From Euryarchaeota archaeon UBA552 (GTDB taxonomy: Archaea; Thermoplasmatota; Poseidoniia; Poseidoniales; Thalassarchaeaceae), in the NCBI GenBank assembly GCA_002499585.1, contig DAMH01000008.1:20329-70666 (forward strand): a DNA stretch of 50,338 nt. Direction: 5' to 3'. This document shows positions 8,405 through 17,862 of this stretch, in pieces. Below the pieces are notes generated by a model. It was not told the origin of the DNA and searched no databases. It worked only from the letters and a program-made list of their open reading frames with translations. The position numbers were made by a program, and so were the translations under genes. Every line of letters starts with the position of its first letter. The first letter of the stretch is position 1.

Positions 8405-8525
8405 GTTGATCCGGACCGCGCGCTGCACCGATCTGACTTGAATCATTCGATCGTTTCGGCTTGGAGAGCGGACTGGATTTCGATGGGTTAACAACCGTCC
8501 CCTGATTCAAACATACAGGGTAGAC

Positions 8526-9707
8526 ATGGACTTCGCTGAGACTGATGAGCAATCAATGATTAGACAACTCGTGAGGGACTTTGCCGAAGAGGTGCTGTCT
8601 CCGACGGTGTCTCAAAGAGACAAAGAGCAACTACCTCCACTGGCTGAGTGGAAGTCCTTCTGTGACCTTGGATTGCAGTCGATGACGGTTCCCGAGGAAT
8701 ATGGAGGTAATCCAATTGACGATATTTCAGAGGCCATTGTAGTTGAGGAACTGGCCCGAGTGGACCCCTCTTTTTCCGTCATGTTTTGCGTTCATGTGGG
8801 CCTTTGCGCTGCCACAGTCGCCATACACGGGAATGAGAGCCAGAAATCCAAGTACCTACCGAGGCTGGCCGCTGGTGAAATTGGGGCATATTCGTTATCT
8901 GAAGCAGGATCCGGGACGGATGCCGCAGCAATGAGCTGTACCGCCAAGCTGAGTCAAGACGGCTCCCACTACATCCTGAACGGTGAGAAGATGTGGGTTA
9001 CAAACGGCACTAGTGCAGGGATCTATGTTCTCTTCGCAAAGGATGTCGATCACCCTGAATTTGGCAAAAGAAGTCACGGGGGTACGACTGCATTCATCAT
9101 CGAGAAGGGTTTCGAAGGATTCAGCATTGGAAAGAAGGAGGACAAACTAGGAATTAGGTCATCCGACACTTGCTCACTCATCCTCAAAGATTGCAAGGTG
9201 CCAATAGAGAATGTCCTCAAGAAACCCGGAGAGGGCTTCCCGATCGCAATGAATGCCTTGGACAATTCCAGAATAGGAATCGCTGCCCAGGCGCTTGGAA
9301 TCGCTCAGGGCGCCTACGAGACCGCACTAGACTACTCTCAGCAAAGGACCACTTTCGGAAAACCAATTTCACATCATCAGTCTATCGGGAACTATCTAGC
9401 AGACATGGCAACAAAGATTTCTGCTGCACGATTAGTAGTTTACCAAGCATCGTGGGCCAAGCAACAGCACTATCACTCCGGAGGGCCGAGACACACAACA
9501 GAAGCTTCCATGGCCAAACTTCTAGCTGGTGATACTGCAATGTGGGTCTCAGAAAGGGCCGTCCAAGTTCTTGGAGGCTATGGTTACACCACTGATTTCC
9601 CAGCCGAGCGATTCTTCAGAGATGCAAAAATCACCCAGATATATGAGGGGACTCAGGAAGTGCAAAGGATAGTAATCAACAGGGCCATATCCAGAGAGAG
9701 AAGGTAG
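8526..9707 (+). CDS. Acyl-CoA dehydrogenase (short-chain/butyryl-CoA type)
   Basis: This FAD enzyme oxidises acyl-CoA to 2-enoyl-CoA and passes electrons to ETF. Its 393 aa are of standard length. GAYSLSEAGSGTDAAAM and YILNGEKMWVTNG are the FAD/substrate signatures. RTTFGKPISHHQSI and QVLGGYGYTTDFPAERFFRDAKI follow, and QIYEGTQEVQR supplies the catalytic-base Glu. The profile fits butyryl-, isovaleryl- or 2-methylacyl-CoA enzymes, and chain length cannot be read from sequence alone. EtfBA lies 6-9 kb downstream on the same strand. Confidence 0.92.
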   Translation: MDFAETDEQSMIRQLVRDFAEEVLSPTVSQRDKEQLPPLAEWKSFCDLGLQSMTVPEEYGGNPIDDISEAIVVEELARVDPSFSVMFCVHVGLCAATVAIHGNESQKSKYLPRLAAGEIGAYSLSEAGSGTDAAAMSCTAKLSQDGSHYILNGEKMWVTNGTSAGIYVLFAKDVDHPEFGKRSHGGTTAFIIEKGFEGFSIGKKEDKLGIRSSDTCSLILKDCKVPIENVLKKPGEGFPIAMNALDNSRIGIAAQALGIAQGAYETALDYSQQRTTFGKPISHHQSIGNYLADMATKISAARLVVYQASWAKQQHYHSGGPRHTTEASMAKLLAGDTAMWVSERAVQVLGGYGYTTDFPAERFFRDAKITQIYEGTQEVQRIVINRAISRERR

Positions 9708-9810
9708 GTCAACCACACGTCAGACGTGTTCCGTGACATTCTGAAGAACTACGAAAATGATGATCCAGCATGGACGATTAACATCGATTCCTCATCGTCA
9801 TAACATTTCC

Positions 9811-11364
9811 CTAACTGACCCATGAATATCTTCTTTCGCCTTCCAGATGTCCCTCTGCCCCTATTGATACCAAGGCGAATTCCCCAGATGGTGAAATAAC
9901 TGAAGACCCTTTGGAACCGCGGTGCAGTGCCTCATAGGTGGACTTGTCTATTGCCTGTCTTTGGTCTATCCTGGCAAAAAGAGAGAATCTTGAGACGATA
10001 TGCTTCCAATCATCTTGGATTACACCCTCGAATACTTTCGCCTTGGCACCCGATCCATATCCACAAAGTCCGACTTTGTGTCCTTTCATGTCTTCATTCT
10101 CATTTAGGTCAGATTCCAATGCGGACATCAGGGCCAGGAATATAGAGCCTGTATATTGATTCCCGACCATAGATGATGCACGCTGAGTTTTCTCGATTCT
10201 TTCATGTACGAACGACCTGAATTCATCTGTCTTGGAAATCATTCTTCGATAGGAGTCGTTCGCCCTTTCGAAATCAGTATCCCCATCTTCTCCCTCAGAG
10301 TAGTTTTCCCTGAGTGGCTCAGGCCCGATTTCTTTTTCTATATCCAACCACGTTGAAAGATTCCTCCTATCGTGCCTAAAAACATCTGGAAACATCCTTT
10401 TTGCCTGGAATGCATATGGCAAATGAACTATAATTCTTGACCATTGTTCGGTTAAAATCTGATCTTCATCTGGATTGAAGCGTCCGTTCTCGATTGCTTT
10501 AGACCTGAAATTTATGAAGGCCTGTTTAACAGACTCGGAGTAGCATCTATTCGAAAAGGCACCGTCGAATACTGGCGTATCTTTGTGAACTTTGAGCGTC
10601 TCGGATTCAAACAGTGTGTGATCCTTTTTGTCTGTTTTATCGATGATCCTCATTATTCTCTCTGAGAGGTTCTTGCGAAACTTCTCCCCTGCATCCGTGG
10701 CGAGTTCCAGAACGGTTTCAACGATAGACCGCCTAGAAATCTCCCTCCTCGGTTTGAAGAAGTCATGGACGGGCATTGTTGACACGCCCCAAATGTCAGG
10801 GATCTCCAATAAACGTGGGTTATGTCTAACGAGGATAGCCCCGCCGCCTGCTCCCTGGGTGTACTCCCCAGAGGAACCAAGATCGTATTTTGCGTTGTCG
10901 GCGAAAACTACAACCCCAATTCTATCTTGTTCCGGCCCGCCTCTGGCAACCCAGTCCAGAGTGTTGTGCATGGCATCCACAGCCCCGATGCATGCGAAGG
11001 TCATGTCCACTACGTCGCAATTCCTAAAGCACTCTGAGCCGTGCTTTTTGGAGTACCTTTGTTCTAGCATGTCCATGATGTAAGTGGCAGTTGGCTTGGA
11101 TCCATCCAGTGCAGACTCGGTTCCGAGATATATTCGGCCGATTTTTTCCGGGGATATTTTATTTCTGTCAATAATTCTTGCAACTGCATTCGCCCCCATT
11201 GTCGCAGTGTCCTCATGAACATCAGGAATAGCCATCGCGGACAAACCCAAACCGCGGTTGAGCTTGCCATAGTCCGCCCCCCTGTATTCTGCAAAATCTT
11301 TGATATCGAAGTAGAGACGAGGAATGTGAATCGCGATGTCATCTATGCCAACTGAGTCAGCCAT
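9811..11364 (-). CDS. Hydroxymethylglutaryl-CoA synthase, long bacterial/eukaryal-like form
   Basis: HMG-CoA synthase joins acetyl-CoA and acetoacetyl-CoA, the committed condensation of the mevalonate pathway that supplies archaeal isoprenoid lipids. Starting at ATG 11364 (MADSVGIDDIAIHIPRLYFD) it has 517 aa, against about 350 aa for the usual archaeal enzyme. Visible residues are the Glu in YLGTESALDGSKP, the acyl-accepting Cys in DMTFACIGAVDAM, the His in VHLPYAFQAKRMFP, and GNQYTGSIFLALMSALE. The size and motifs point to the bacterial/eukaryal branch with long insertions. It is preceded by tyrS-side genes on the same strand. Confidence 0.87.
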   Translation of the reverse strand: MADSVGIDDIAIHIPRLYFDIKDFAEYRGADYGKLNRGLGLSAMAIPDVHEDTATMGANAVARIIDRNKISPEKIGRIYLGTESALDGSKPTATYIMDMLEQRYSKKHGSECFRNCDVVDMTFACIGAVDAMHNTLDWVARGGPEQDRIGVVVFADNAKYDLGSSGEYTQGAGGGAILVRHNPRLLEIPDIWGVSTMPVHDFFKPRREISRRSIVETVLELATDAGEKFRKNLSERIMRIIDKTDKKDHTLFESETLKVHKDTPVFDGAFSNRCYSESVKQAFINFRSKAIENGRFNPDEDQILTEQWSRIIVHLPYAFQAKRMFPDVFRHDRRNLSTWLDIEKEIGPEPLRENYSEGEDGDTDFERANDSYRRMISKTDEFRSFVHERIEKTQRASSMVGNQYTGSIFLALMSALESDLNENEDMKGHKVGLCGYGSGAKAKVFEGVIQDDWKHIVSRFSLFARIDQRQAIDKSTYEALHRGSKGSSVISPSGEFALVSIGAEGHLEGERRYSWVS

Positions 11365-11444
11365 CGTGCTATGACGTCGTGACTTGATATTTAGCGAAAT
11401 CCCCAATCAACCAACTTTGGAGGCGATGTATGTCGTGTTTAGTA

Positions 11445-12551
11445 CTAACCGGATATCTGGATCATATTGTCTAAGAGATCCTTATTTTGGTCGAAATGGG
11501 CTCTCAACGGGGCAAGCATATTGGCAAGGCCATCTGCCACGCCCATCTTCAAATCGAAGGGATGAACTACTCCGGTGGATACTGCATTTGCCAATTCATC
11601 GATGTTGTTCCAGTCCGATGGTTCGCCAAACTCTGGTTTAGGCTCGATTTTGATCACCTTGTTCCTAGGCAATAGAATATTTTCGACTATTTGATAGACT
11701 GGTGAATCACGGTCTTGTTGATCCAGATATGCTTTCCTCATCTTCTTCTTCAGGGTCTGGTGTGAGTCGTGTAAGATAATTGCATTCGCGGGGTCGGACT
11801 TCGACATCTTGTGATCAAACACTTCCATTCGACCGCCTCTGCGACCTTTCAACCCTGAAATCATGGGGGTGTGGATGCATGTTGCCTTGGTCCAGCCGTT
11901 CCTATCGGCGACGTCCCTCATGTACATGTGGGCCTTACGCTGATCCATGCCGCCCAATGCGATGTCAACCTTCAGATGGAAGATGTCCGCTGCTTGCATG
12001 GGAGGGTAGAAGAAAGCCGAAAGGTCGTCATCTGAGGAGTCCTCTGTGCGTCCCATTATGCTAAAGGTCCTTCGGGCCCTAGCTAGGCTCATTCCCTTCG
12101 AACACTTCAACACCTTCTCCCAGTAGTCTCCGCTATCCATCAATTCACTGGCTCTTAGGAATCTCAACTCGCCAGGTGCATCCCCCTCTGGAGGGAAATT
12201 CAAGAGTACTCGGAAAACCTCGGACATGTAATCTGCAGCGATTGAGATTTTACTCAGGTCTCGGCCGAATTTGTCATTGACCCAAGCATGCCAATCAGCA
12301 AGTAGGATTGTGATATTTATTTTTTCATCTAGCATATTTCTTATGCAGTCGGCTAGCAAAATCCAACCGATATGAGCCTTTCCACTGGGCTCTAACCCGA
12401 CGTAGCCTCGTATGATGTCATCTCCGCCCGCACTCGGCTTCCCTTCCAAAACTGAGGACAAATGGTCTCCACCGACGACCTCCTCCACATTTAGAAAAAT
12501 CCTCTCCATGGAGAGGCGTGTGGTTTGGCTGAGGGTGTTTTCGTCAGTCAT
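11445..12551 (-). CDS. tyrS: Tyrosyl-tRNA synthetase, archaeal type
   Basis: A class I aminoacyl-tRNA synthetase of 368 aa. The HIGH-type motif sits in GLEPSGKAHIGWILL, the KMSKS loop in FDHKMSKSDPANAI, and the Tyr-type signature is ALGGMDQRKAHMYMRDVA. The compact length without an S4 domain fits archaeal/eukaryal TyrRS. KMSKSDP is also seen in TrpRS, but the PSGKxHIG and GGMDQRKxHM pattern favours tyrosine. It starts with ATG, 9 nt downstream of the gene ending at 12561. Confidence 0.87.
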   Translation of the reverse strand: MTDENTLSQTTRLSMERIFLNVEEVVGGDHLSSVLEGKPSAGGDDIIRGYVGLEPSGKAHIGWILLADCIRNMLDEKINITILLADWHAWVNDKFGRDLSKISIAADYMSEVFRVLLNFPPEGDAPGELRFLRASELMDSGDYWEKVLKCSKGMSLARARRTFSIMGRTEDSSDDDLSAFFYPPMQAADIFHLKVDIALGGMDQRKAHMYMRDVADRNGWTKATCIHTPMISGLKGRRGGRMEVFDHKMSKSDPANAIILHDSHQTLKKKMRKAYLDQQDRDSPVYQIVENILLPRNKVIKIEPKPEFGEPSDWNNIDELANAVSTGVVHPFDLKMGVADGLANMLAPLRAHFDQNKDLLDNMIQISG

Positions 12552-12560
12552 GACAGTGCC

Positions 12561-13079
12561 TCATGGATTCAGAAGTTTTCCGAGTTTTTCGGCTCGGCCG
12601 GCAGCACGGGTGTTGTCGCCTTGTTTGAGAGCTTCCTCTATCTCTTCGATGATTTCCTCTGCCTGTTCTTTGATGTCCTGAGACAGGTTTGTCGCCATGC
12701 CCATGAAGTGCTTAGCAGAGGATATGCCAGATTTGGCCTTGGAGGCTTTCTTTGCCCATTCCTTGGCTTTGTCTCCCCTCTGTTTTGAGTTGTAGCCTGT
12801 CGCCTCATCTAGAAATTGAGTCCATCTCTTCCGGGCATCCATAGCGGCCTTCACGGCGTCTGGATCATCGAAGTTGGGAGGGATATTGGTGACATCGACT
12901 ATCAAAGCGCCAGACTCGTTGTATCTGCCCTCAATCGAAGTCATGATGCCGTGCGAGGCTGAGAAAGATTGTTCCCCGTCAGATTGAACCTTTTCAAAAT
13001 ACCTTCCTGCAAGAGCAGCCAATCCCCCATCTTTGCTTACTTTTTTTACCAGCCCTCTCTTAACATCGAAGCGTTCCAT
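12561..13079 (-). CDS. Uncharacterised archaeal protein, DUF5611-like
   Basis: About 172 aa from ATG 13079 (MERFDVKRGLVKKVS). The first 85 residues are an alpha/beta domain (FSASHGIMTSIEGRY, LIVDVTNIPPN) that recalls a small euryarchaeal domain of unknown function (DUF5611). A long lysine- and glutamate-rich helix with coiled-coil potential follows (IKEQAEEIIEEIEEALKQG). No catalytic motif is visible. It is immediately upstream of tyrS and probably co-transcribed. The family assignment is from memory of the opening motif and is tentative. Confidence 0.6.
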   Translation of the reverse strand: MERFDVKRGLVKKVSKDGGLAALAGRYFEKVQSDGEQSFSASHGIMTSIEGRYNESGALIVDVTNIPPNFDDPDAVKAAMDARKRWTQFLDEATGYNSKQRGDKAKEWAKKASKAKSGISSAKHFMGMATNLSQDIKEQAEEIIEEIEEALKQGDNTRAAGRAEKLGKLLNP

Positions 13080-13180
13080 GGACCCTTGGAAACTCTTGTG
13101 TGATTTGAAGGCTGTCCGTGTGATGGCCTCTGTGGGCCCCGGATCGCAGTGGCTAAGCGGGATGGGCCTCACCGAGGGTC

Positions 13181-14302
13181 ATGATGCGAAGGTGCGCGCT
13201 GGTCGTGTTGTTAATCCTCATCGTACCAACAGGCACCGCTAACACGAACTCAGTCGTGAAAATAGATCACTCCTTCACACTCATGGATTATGACCCAGGA
13301 ATAGAATCGGTTAGTAACCATGATTCATCGGAGTGGGTTGTGGTCGCCGGGGCGTCCGGTTATGCAATAGTGATGGACAAGAATTCTCCCAGCACCATGA
13401 TACCCCTCGCGGCGGTAACCAAGGAAGATCTGTTGGATTCCGACTATCATCCGGGGGGAAACACAGCATTGGTAGTCGGAAAGAATGGGACCGCCCTAAG
13501 ATACTCAAGTTCTGGGCAAACTCTGGAGGTCGCTGCGAGCCAACAGGATTTGGGATATGACACTGTTCAAGCAATATCGTGGAATGCAAATGGTCAGTGG
13601 GCATATTTGGGGACTGCAGAAGGCAGCCTATTTCGTATGAGGACTTCGGCAGATGGAGGTGCGGAGGTTCTCCCAATACCTGGTACGGGCGGTTCATCCA
13701 TCAACGCATTGGATTGCCTACCCGATCCTCTGGTGTGTATTGTTGCATCTCAGGACGAGGGCATTGGGATCATTGACAGGGACCATGTCTTGTCTTGGGT
13801 CGGGGGAAGCGGATCGTCATGGACGGATATCACTTGTGTATCAAGTGGTAGACCGGTCTGTGTTGCCATCGCAACGGACAGGCAAATCGCGGAGGTTACG
13901 TTTGACACGGGTATTCCGATCGTGAATCAGAAAAAATTGGTGGATTACAGTGGAATGCCAACATCCATCGGTTCTACGGATGGGGATCTCATTCTGATCG
14001 TATCGACGCCTGCGGAGATTTTAGAACATAGGACGTCTGATGGTTTAACTTACACATACCTGACCAAGGAGGATGTGCTTGATCAGTCATTTGGGGTAGC
14101 TGGCTCTACGATTACAGGCCACTGGGGAGGTGAGGCTCAAGATCACTGGATAATTACCCGGGATGGCACTGTGGCACTACTTGTCCCCGTTAGCGTTGGA
14201 GAGGCTCAGGGACTGGCAAGGGTTGCTTCTGTGTTGGCATTGGGAGCAATGGGATTAATGCTCTTGGGGATCTGGTCAACAAGGCGGAGTAGACCAAATT
14301 GA
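13181..14302 (+). CDS. Membrane-anchored extracytoplasmic beta-propeller-like protein
   Basis: The 373-aa protein has an N-terminal signal peptide (MMRRCALVVLLILIVPTGTA, cleavage likely after TGTA) and one C-terminal membrane helix (about 348-366) followed by a basic stop-transfer tail RRSRPN. Between them are repeats of about 40-50 residues ending in hydrophobic-Gly-x-x-Gly turns, such as ALVVGKNGTALRYSS, AYLGTAEGSLFRMRT and CIVASQDEGIGIIDR. These are typical of WD40/PQQ-type propeller blades. It is probably a surface-anchored binding or sensing protein; the ligand is unknown. It is 45 bp upstream of the glutaryl-CoA-dehydrogenase-like gene. Confidence 0.7.
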   Translation: MMRRCALVVLLILIVPTGTANTNSVVKIDHSFTLMDYDPGIESVSNHDSSEWVVVAGASGYAIVMDKNSPSTMIPLAAVTKEDLLDSDYHPGGNTALVVGKNGTALRYSSSGQTLEVAASQQDLGYDTVQAISWNANGQWAYLGTAEGSLFRMRTSADGGAEVLPIPGTGGSSINALDCLPDPLVCIVASQDEGIGIIDRDHVLSWVGGSGSSWTDITCVSSGRPVCVAIATDRQIAEVTFDTGIPIVNQKKLVDYSGMPTSIGSTDGDLILIVSTPAEILEHRTSDGLTYTYLTKEDVLDQSFGVAGSTITGHWGGEAQDHWIITRDGTVALLVPVSVGEAQGLARVASVLALGAMGLMLLGIWSTRRSRPN

Positions 14303-14348
14303 AGTGCGAACCTTGAAGGGACTCTACCTCAGCGGGTGTATCGATATA

Positions 14349-15521
14349 ATGGGATACGAGGCGCTAGACTTCTACGATGTTGACTCACTACTCACAGATG
14401 AAGAACGCATGATTCGTGACGTTGTGCGCGATTGGGTTGACTCATCGGTTATACCAAAAATAGAAAATGCTTGCCGAGAAGGTGTATTCTTGGACGAATG
14501 GCGGCAAGAAATAGGAAGCATGGGCATACTGGGAGCTCCTCTGAAAGGATATGGCTGTCCGGGGCTATCGTACACCGCCTACGGGGTCATCTGCAGAGAA
14601 TTGGAGAGAGGCGACAGCGGCATCCGATCCTTTGCCAGTGTTCAGGGGTCTCTGGCTATGTACCCCATATGGGATTTCGGAAGTGAAGAGCAAAAAGAGC
14701 GCTACCTGCCGAAAATGGCCACGGGGGAGTTGATTGGGTGTTTCGGCCTGACTGAACCGGATTACGGTTCAAATCCCGGCGACATGGTCACCAAAGCCGT
14801 TGAAGACGGAGACGGATTCGTATTGAATGGTGCCAAGATGTGGATAACCAACGGTACGATCGCCGATCTGGCAATAGTTTGGGCAAAGCTGGATGGCGTC
14901 ATCAGGGGCTTCATAGTTGAGAAGGACGATCCCGGCTTTTCGGCACCCGAGATGAAGGGGAAGCATTCCCTGAAGGCAAGCGTCACCTCTGAGCTTGTGT
15001 TTCAGGATTGCAGGATCCCCAAGGACAGGATACTTCCGGGGGTCAAAGGTTTGCGCGGACCATTTTCCTGCCTGAACAACGCGAGGTACGGAATCTCTTG
15101 GGGGGCCGTCGGATCCGCACAGGCGTGCTACGACTCAGCAAGATCCTATGCAATGAGTAGGATACAGTTCGACCACCCCATTGCGGCATATCAACTCATT
15201 CAAAATAAACTGGCTTGGATGCTTCGTGAGATAACTAAAGCACAACTCCTGGCCTATCACTTAGGAGAGAAGAAGGACTCCGGGACGTGGATACCGGAAC
15301 ACATATCACTTGCCAAGATGAACAATGTGGACATAGCACTCGAGATAGCCAGAGTCTCGAGGGATATCCACGGGGCCAATGGTATTTTGGACGAGTACCC
15401 AGTCATGCGTCACATGGCTAATCTTGAATCTGTAAAGACCTACGAGGGAACTCATGACATACACAACCTGATTCTCGGTCGCCACATAACCGGCATACAG
15501 GCTTTCACCCGAGAGGCGTGA
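14349..15521 (+). CDS. Glutaryl-CoA dehydrogenase-like acyl-CoA dehydrogenase
   Basis: GcdH oxidises and decarboxylates glutaryl-CoA to crotonyl-CoA in lysine, tryptophan and dicarboxylate breakdown. The 390-aa protein shows group-specific signatures: RSFASVQGSLAMYPIW, CFGLTEPDYGSNPGDM, and YEGTHDIHNLILGRHITG, which includes the catalytic Glu. These separate it from the ACAD at 8526. ATG 14349 (MGYEALDFYDVDSLL) gives the canonical length. It is followed 51 bp later by etfB on the same strand, its expected electron acceptor. Confidence 0.88.
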   Translation: MGYEALDFYDVDSLLTDEERMIRDVVRDWVDSSVIPKIENACREGVFLDEWRQEIGSMGILGAPLKGYGCPGLSYTAYGVICRELERGDSGIRSFASVQGSLAMYPIWDFGSEEQKERYLPKMATGELIGCFGLTEPDYGSNPGDMVTKAVEDGDGFVLNGAKMWITNGTIADLAIVWAKLDGVIRGFIVEKDDPGFSAPEMKGKHSLKASVTSELVFQDCRIPKDRILPGVKGLRGPFSCLNNARYGISWGAVGSAQACYDSARSYAMSRIQFDHPIAAYQLIQNKLAWMLREITKAQLLAYHLGEKKDSGTWIPEHISLAKMNNVDIALEIARVSRDIHGANGILDEYPVMRHMANLESVKTYEGTHDIHNLILGRHITGIQAFTREA

Positions 15522-15572
15522 AGTATCCGTTGACTTCATAGGTCTGCAACCGCGGGGTTGTAACGTGATCGC

Positions 15573-16328
15573 ATGAAGGCAGCCGTCCTGATCAAGCAAG
15601 TTCCAGATACCACAGCCAAAATTGATATTTCAGGAGGAGAGGTCGATGAATCTGGCATCGCAAAGTGGTCAATCAGCCCCTATGACGAATATGCCCTCGA
15701 ATCCGCACTGCAGATGCAAAAAGACGTAGGGGCTACTGTAGTCGCAATAACCCTAGGCCCAGATCGAGCTAGCAAATCCTTGGTTGATGCTGCTGCTGTG
15801 GGGGCTGACGAACTAGTACACATTTCTCATGAGGGGGCTATCGGCTCCTTTGCACTCCAAACAGCGCTTGCCGAGGCTGTAAAGAGGGTCGGGGCCGATG
15901 TCGTTCTAGCAGGCAAACAGGCTGCAGACACAAATGCTGGCTCCACAGCGTCCGGCGTGGCCAAGATATTGAACTGGCCCTGCGTGGGACTTGTCTCCAA
16001 AATCGATGCCTCAGAAGGCGAATTTGAAGCAACGAGGTCTACAGTCGCCGGATTGGAGAGGGTATCGGTGTCATCCCCCTGCGTCTTTGCCTTCGACAAA
16101 GGAGAGGATAAATTGAGGATTCCGAATGTAAGGGGCATTATGATGGCGAAGAAGAAACCAGTACAAAAACACACAATGGCGGATCTAGAAGTCGACGCTT
16201 CTAACGGAGGCATCACAGAGTCATCCGTTACCTACCCGCCACAGAAACCCCCTGGTCAGAAGTTTGAGGGTGCTTCATCGGCTCCAGAAGTAGTATCCAG
16301 ACTTAGAGACGAAGCCAATGTAATTTGA
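15573..16328 (+). CDS. etfB: Electron transfer flavoprotein beta subunit
   Basis: The 251-aa protein starts MKAAVLIKQVPDTTAKI, the EtfB hallmark. GADVVLAGKQAADTNAGST and VAGLERVSVSSPCVFAFDKG correspond to the AMP-binding and dimer regions. With EtfA it takes electrons from acyl-CoA dehydrogenases to a membrane ETF:quinone oxidoreductase, which is not in this window. It sits 12 nt upstream of etfA and downstream of the GcdH-like gene, forming a likely operon. Confidence 0.94.
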   Translation: MKAAVLIKQVPDTTAKIDISGGEVDESGIAKWSISPYDEYALESALQMQKDVGATVVAITLGPDRASKSLVDAAAVGADELVHISHEGAIGSFALQTALAEAVKRVGADVVLAGKQAADTNAGSTASGVAKILNWPCVGLVSKIDASEGEFEATRSTVAGLERVSVSSPCVFAFDKGEDKLRIPNVRGIMMAKKKPVQKHTMADLEVDASNGGITESSVTYPPQKPPGQKFEGASSAPEVVSRLRDEANVI

Positions 16329-16340
16329 GGAGGGTATGAT

Positions 16341-17258
16341 ATGACAGTGACAATAATAGCCGAACAACAACAAGAAGGAACGCATCCAACTCTCGCCCAA
16401 ATGGTGAGTGCCGCGAAAGGACTTGGTGGAACCTGCAAAGTTATCATTCCAGGAGGTTCAGGAGAACAGGAAGCATCCAACATAAGTGGTGTTGACAAAG
16501 TTATGAAGATGACAGGCGAATGTTTCTCCTCATTTGATTCCCAGTCTTGGTCCTCCTCCATGAAAAATTCGATAGAAGGTACTGTGCTACTTGCGGCCAC
16601 TCCAGCTGGCCGAGAACTCGGAGCCAGCATTGCAGCAGAACTTGGGATATCGGTAATTCAAGATGTGACGTCAATTTCTCCTGGTATCAAACTGGAACGT
16701 CCGGTTTATTCCGGTAAAGCAATTGAAAATTTGACAACATCAGAAAATTGTGTGATAACAATCCGCCCCAATTCAATCGAAGCGGCTGAGATGGGCGGTT
16801 CAGCGGAAATCACAAGCCAAGACTCAACAGAGAGCATCAGATTGGCTGTTTTGGAAGCCATAGCTAAGGCAAGCGAGAAAATCGACGTCTCGGAAGCCGA
16901 TATCATCATCTCAGGAGGTAGGGGGCTAGGTGATGCCTCTAATTTTGAAAAACTAGAGGAGGTTGCATCAACGTTGGGTGCAGCTGTCGGTGCGAGTCGT
17001 GCGGTAGTCGACGAATGGGGCCTGCCACACAGCATGCAAGTTGGACAGACTGGAAAGACAGTTACGCCTGCACTGTACATCGCAGTGGGGATATCCGGGG
17101 CTATTCAACACCTAGCAGGGATGCGATCTAGCAGATACATTGTAGCAATAAACAAAGACCCCGATGCACCAATATTCGCAGTCGCAGACTATGGTATTGT
17201 GGCTTCATGGGAAGATGCCCTCCCTGCAATGCACGATGCTATCAAGGCCCTTCCTTGA
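16341..17258 (+). CDS. etfA: Electron transfer flavoprotein alpha subunit
   Basis: The 305-aa protein has the C-terminal FAD domain of EtfA: VGASRAVVDEWGLPHSMQVG, QTGKTVTPALYIAVGISGAI, QHLAGMRSSRYIVAINKDP and PIFAVADYGIV. ETF accepts electrons from the dehydrogenases encoded nearby. A purine-rich GAGGAGGGTATG stretch precedes the ATG and can act as ribosome binding site. The last 17 nt overlap antisense with the phosphopantetheinyl transferase gene. Confidence 0.95.
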   Translation: MTVTIIAEQQQEGTHPTLAQMVSAAKGLGGTCKVIIPGGSGEQEASNISGVDKVMKMTGECFSSFDSQSWSSSMKNSIEGTVLLAATPAGRELGASIAAELGISVIQDVTSISPGIKLERPVYSGKAIENLTTSENCVITIRPNSIEAAEMGGSAEITSQDSTESIRLAVLEAIAKASEKIDVSEADIIISGGRGLGDASNFEKLEEVASTLGAAVGASRAVVDEWGLPHSMQVGQTGKTVTPALYIAVGISGAIQHLAGMRSSRYIVAINKDPDAPIFAVADYGIVASWEDALPAMHDAIKALP

Positions 17259-17862
17259 TCACACTGGCAACCGACACAATATGTGGCACCTCCCCTAACA
17301 CCGTATCCAAGAAATCAAGGTTCCATTGCAATTCCCCGTATCGCCATCTCCCATTGGAGTAAACCACGTCCTTCGAGATCCTCAACCCGTAGCCGAGTGC
17401 CTTGGAAATCGCTTCAATTGCCATCCAAGTTCTCAGATTTGACCTGTATGGTGGACTCCAACCAGGATTGTAACCTGTGATTTCATGCAAAGCGCCATCC
17501 GAAACTTCGCGGCCCCTTGGTTCCATGTCCACTCCTATCTGAGAATCGGATGCCGAGAGAACAGCCACAGCACCATAATCAGTGTGTGATATGCTCCAAC
17601 ACGATATCACATCCTCGCCCCGGGTTATGCAACCCCCCCTGCCCTCGAGAATAATTGCTTTATCTCCAAAATCAGGGTCGAATATCATCTCCAAAGCCGT
17701 CACTCCGGAGCGATGATGGAGTTTTCTTTTCTCATTCATTTTCCGGTACCTTTCTGCATCCAAAAGTAGCAGATCATCGGTTGACTTACTTGTGTGTGAG
17801 TGCTCAGTATACGCAATATCGTAACCGAAGAGGAGAGGGTTTCCTGTCTGTCTCTCATTCAT
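17242..17862 (-). CDS. Sfp-type 4'-phosphopantetheinyl transferase
   Basis: PPTases load the phosphopantetheine arm from CoA onto the conserved Ser of acyl carrier domains. The 206-aa protein carries the core signature IGVDMEP (D112, E114 for Mg) and WMAIEAISKALG (W146, E150, K154), which corresponds to WxxKEAxxK with Ile in place of the first Lys. SISHTDYGAVAV provides the SHS/T-type CoA-binding element. Its start overlaps the end of the giant synthase gene by 4 nt, so the two are translated together and the synthase ACPs are its obvious substrate. Confidence 0.88.
   Translation of the reverse strand: MNERQTGNPLLFGYDIAYTEHSHTSKSTDDLLLLDAERYRKMNEKRKLHHRSGVTALEMIFDPDFGDKAIILEGRGGCITRGEDVISCWSISHTDYGAVAVLSASDSQIGVDMEPRGREVSDGALHEITGYNPGWSPPYRSNLRTWMAIEAISKALGYGLRISKDVVYSNGRWRYGELQWNLDFLDTVLGEVPHIVSVASVIKEGP

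Noticed and set aside
11445..12551. Tryptophanyl-tRNA synthetase because of KMSKSDP
   Set aside because: The PSGKAHIGW and GGMDQRKAHM signatures and the order of motifs fit archaeal TyrRS better.
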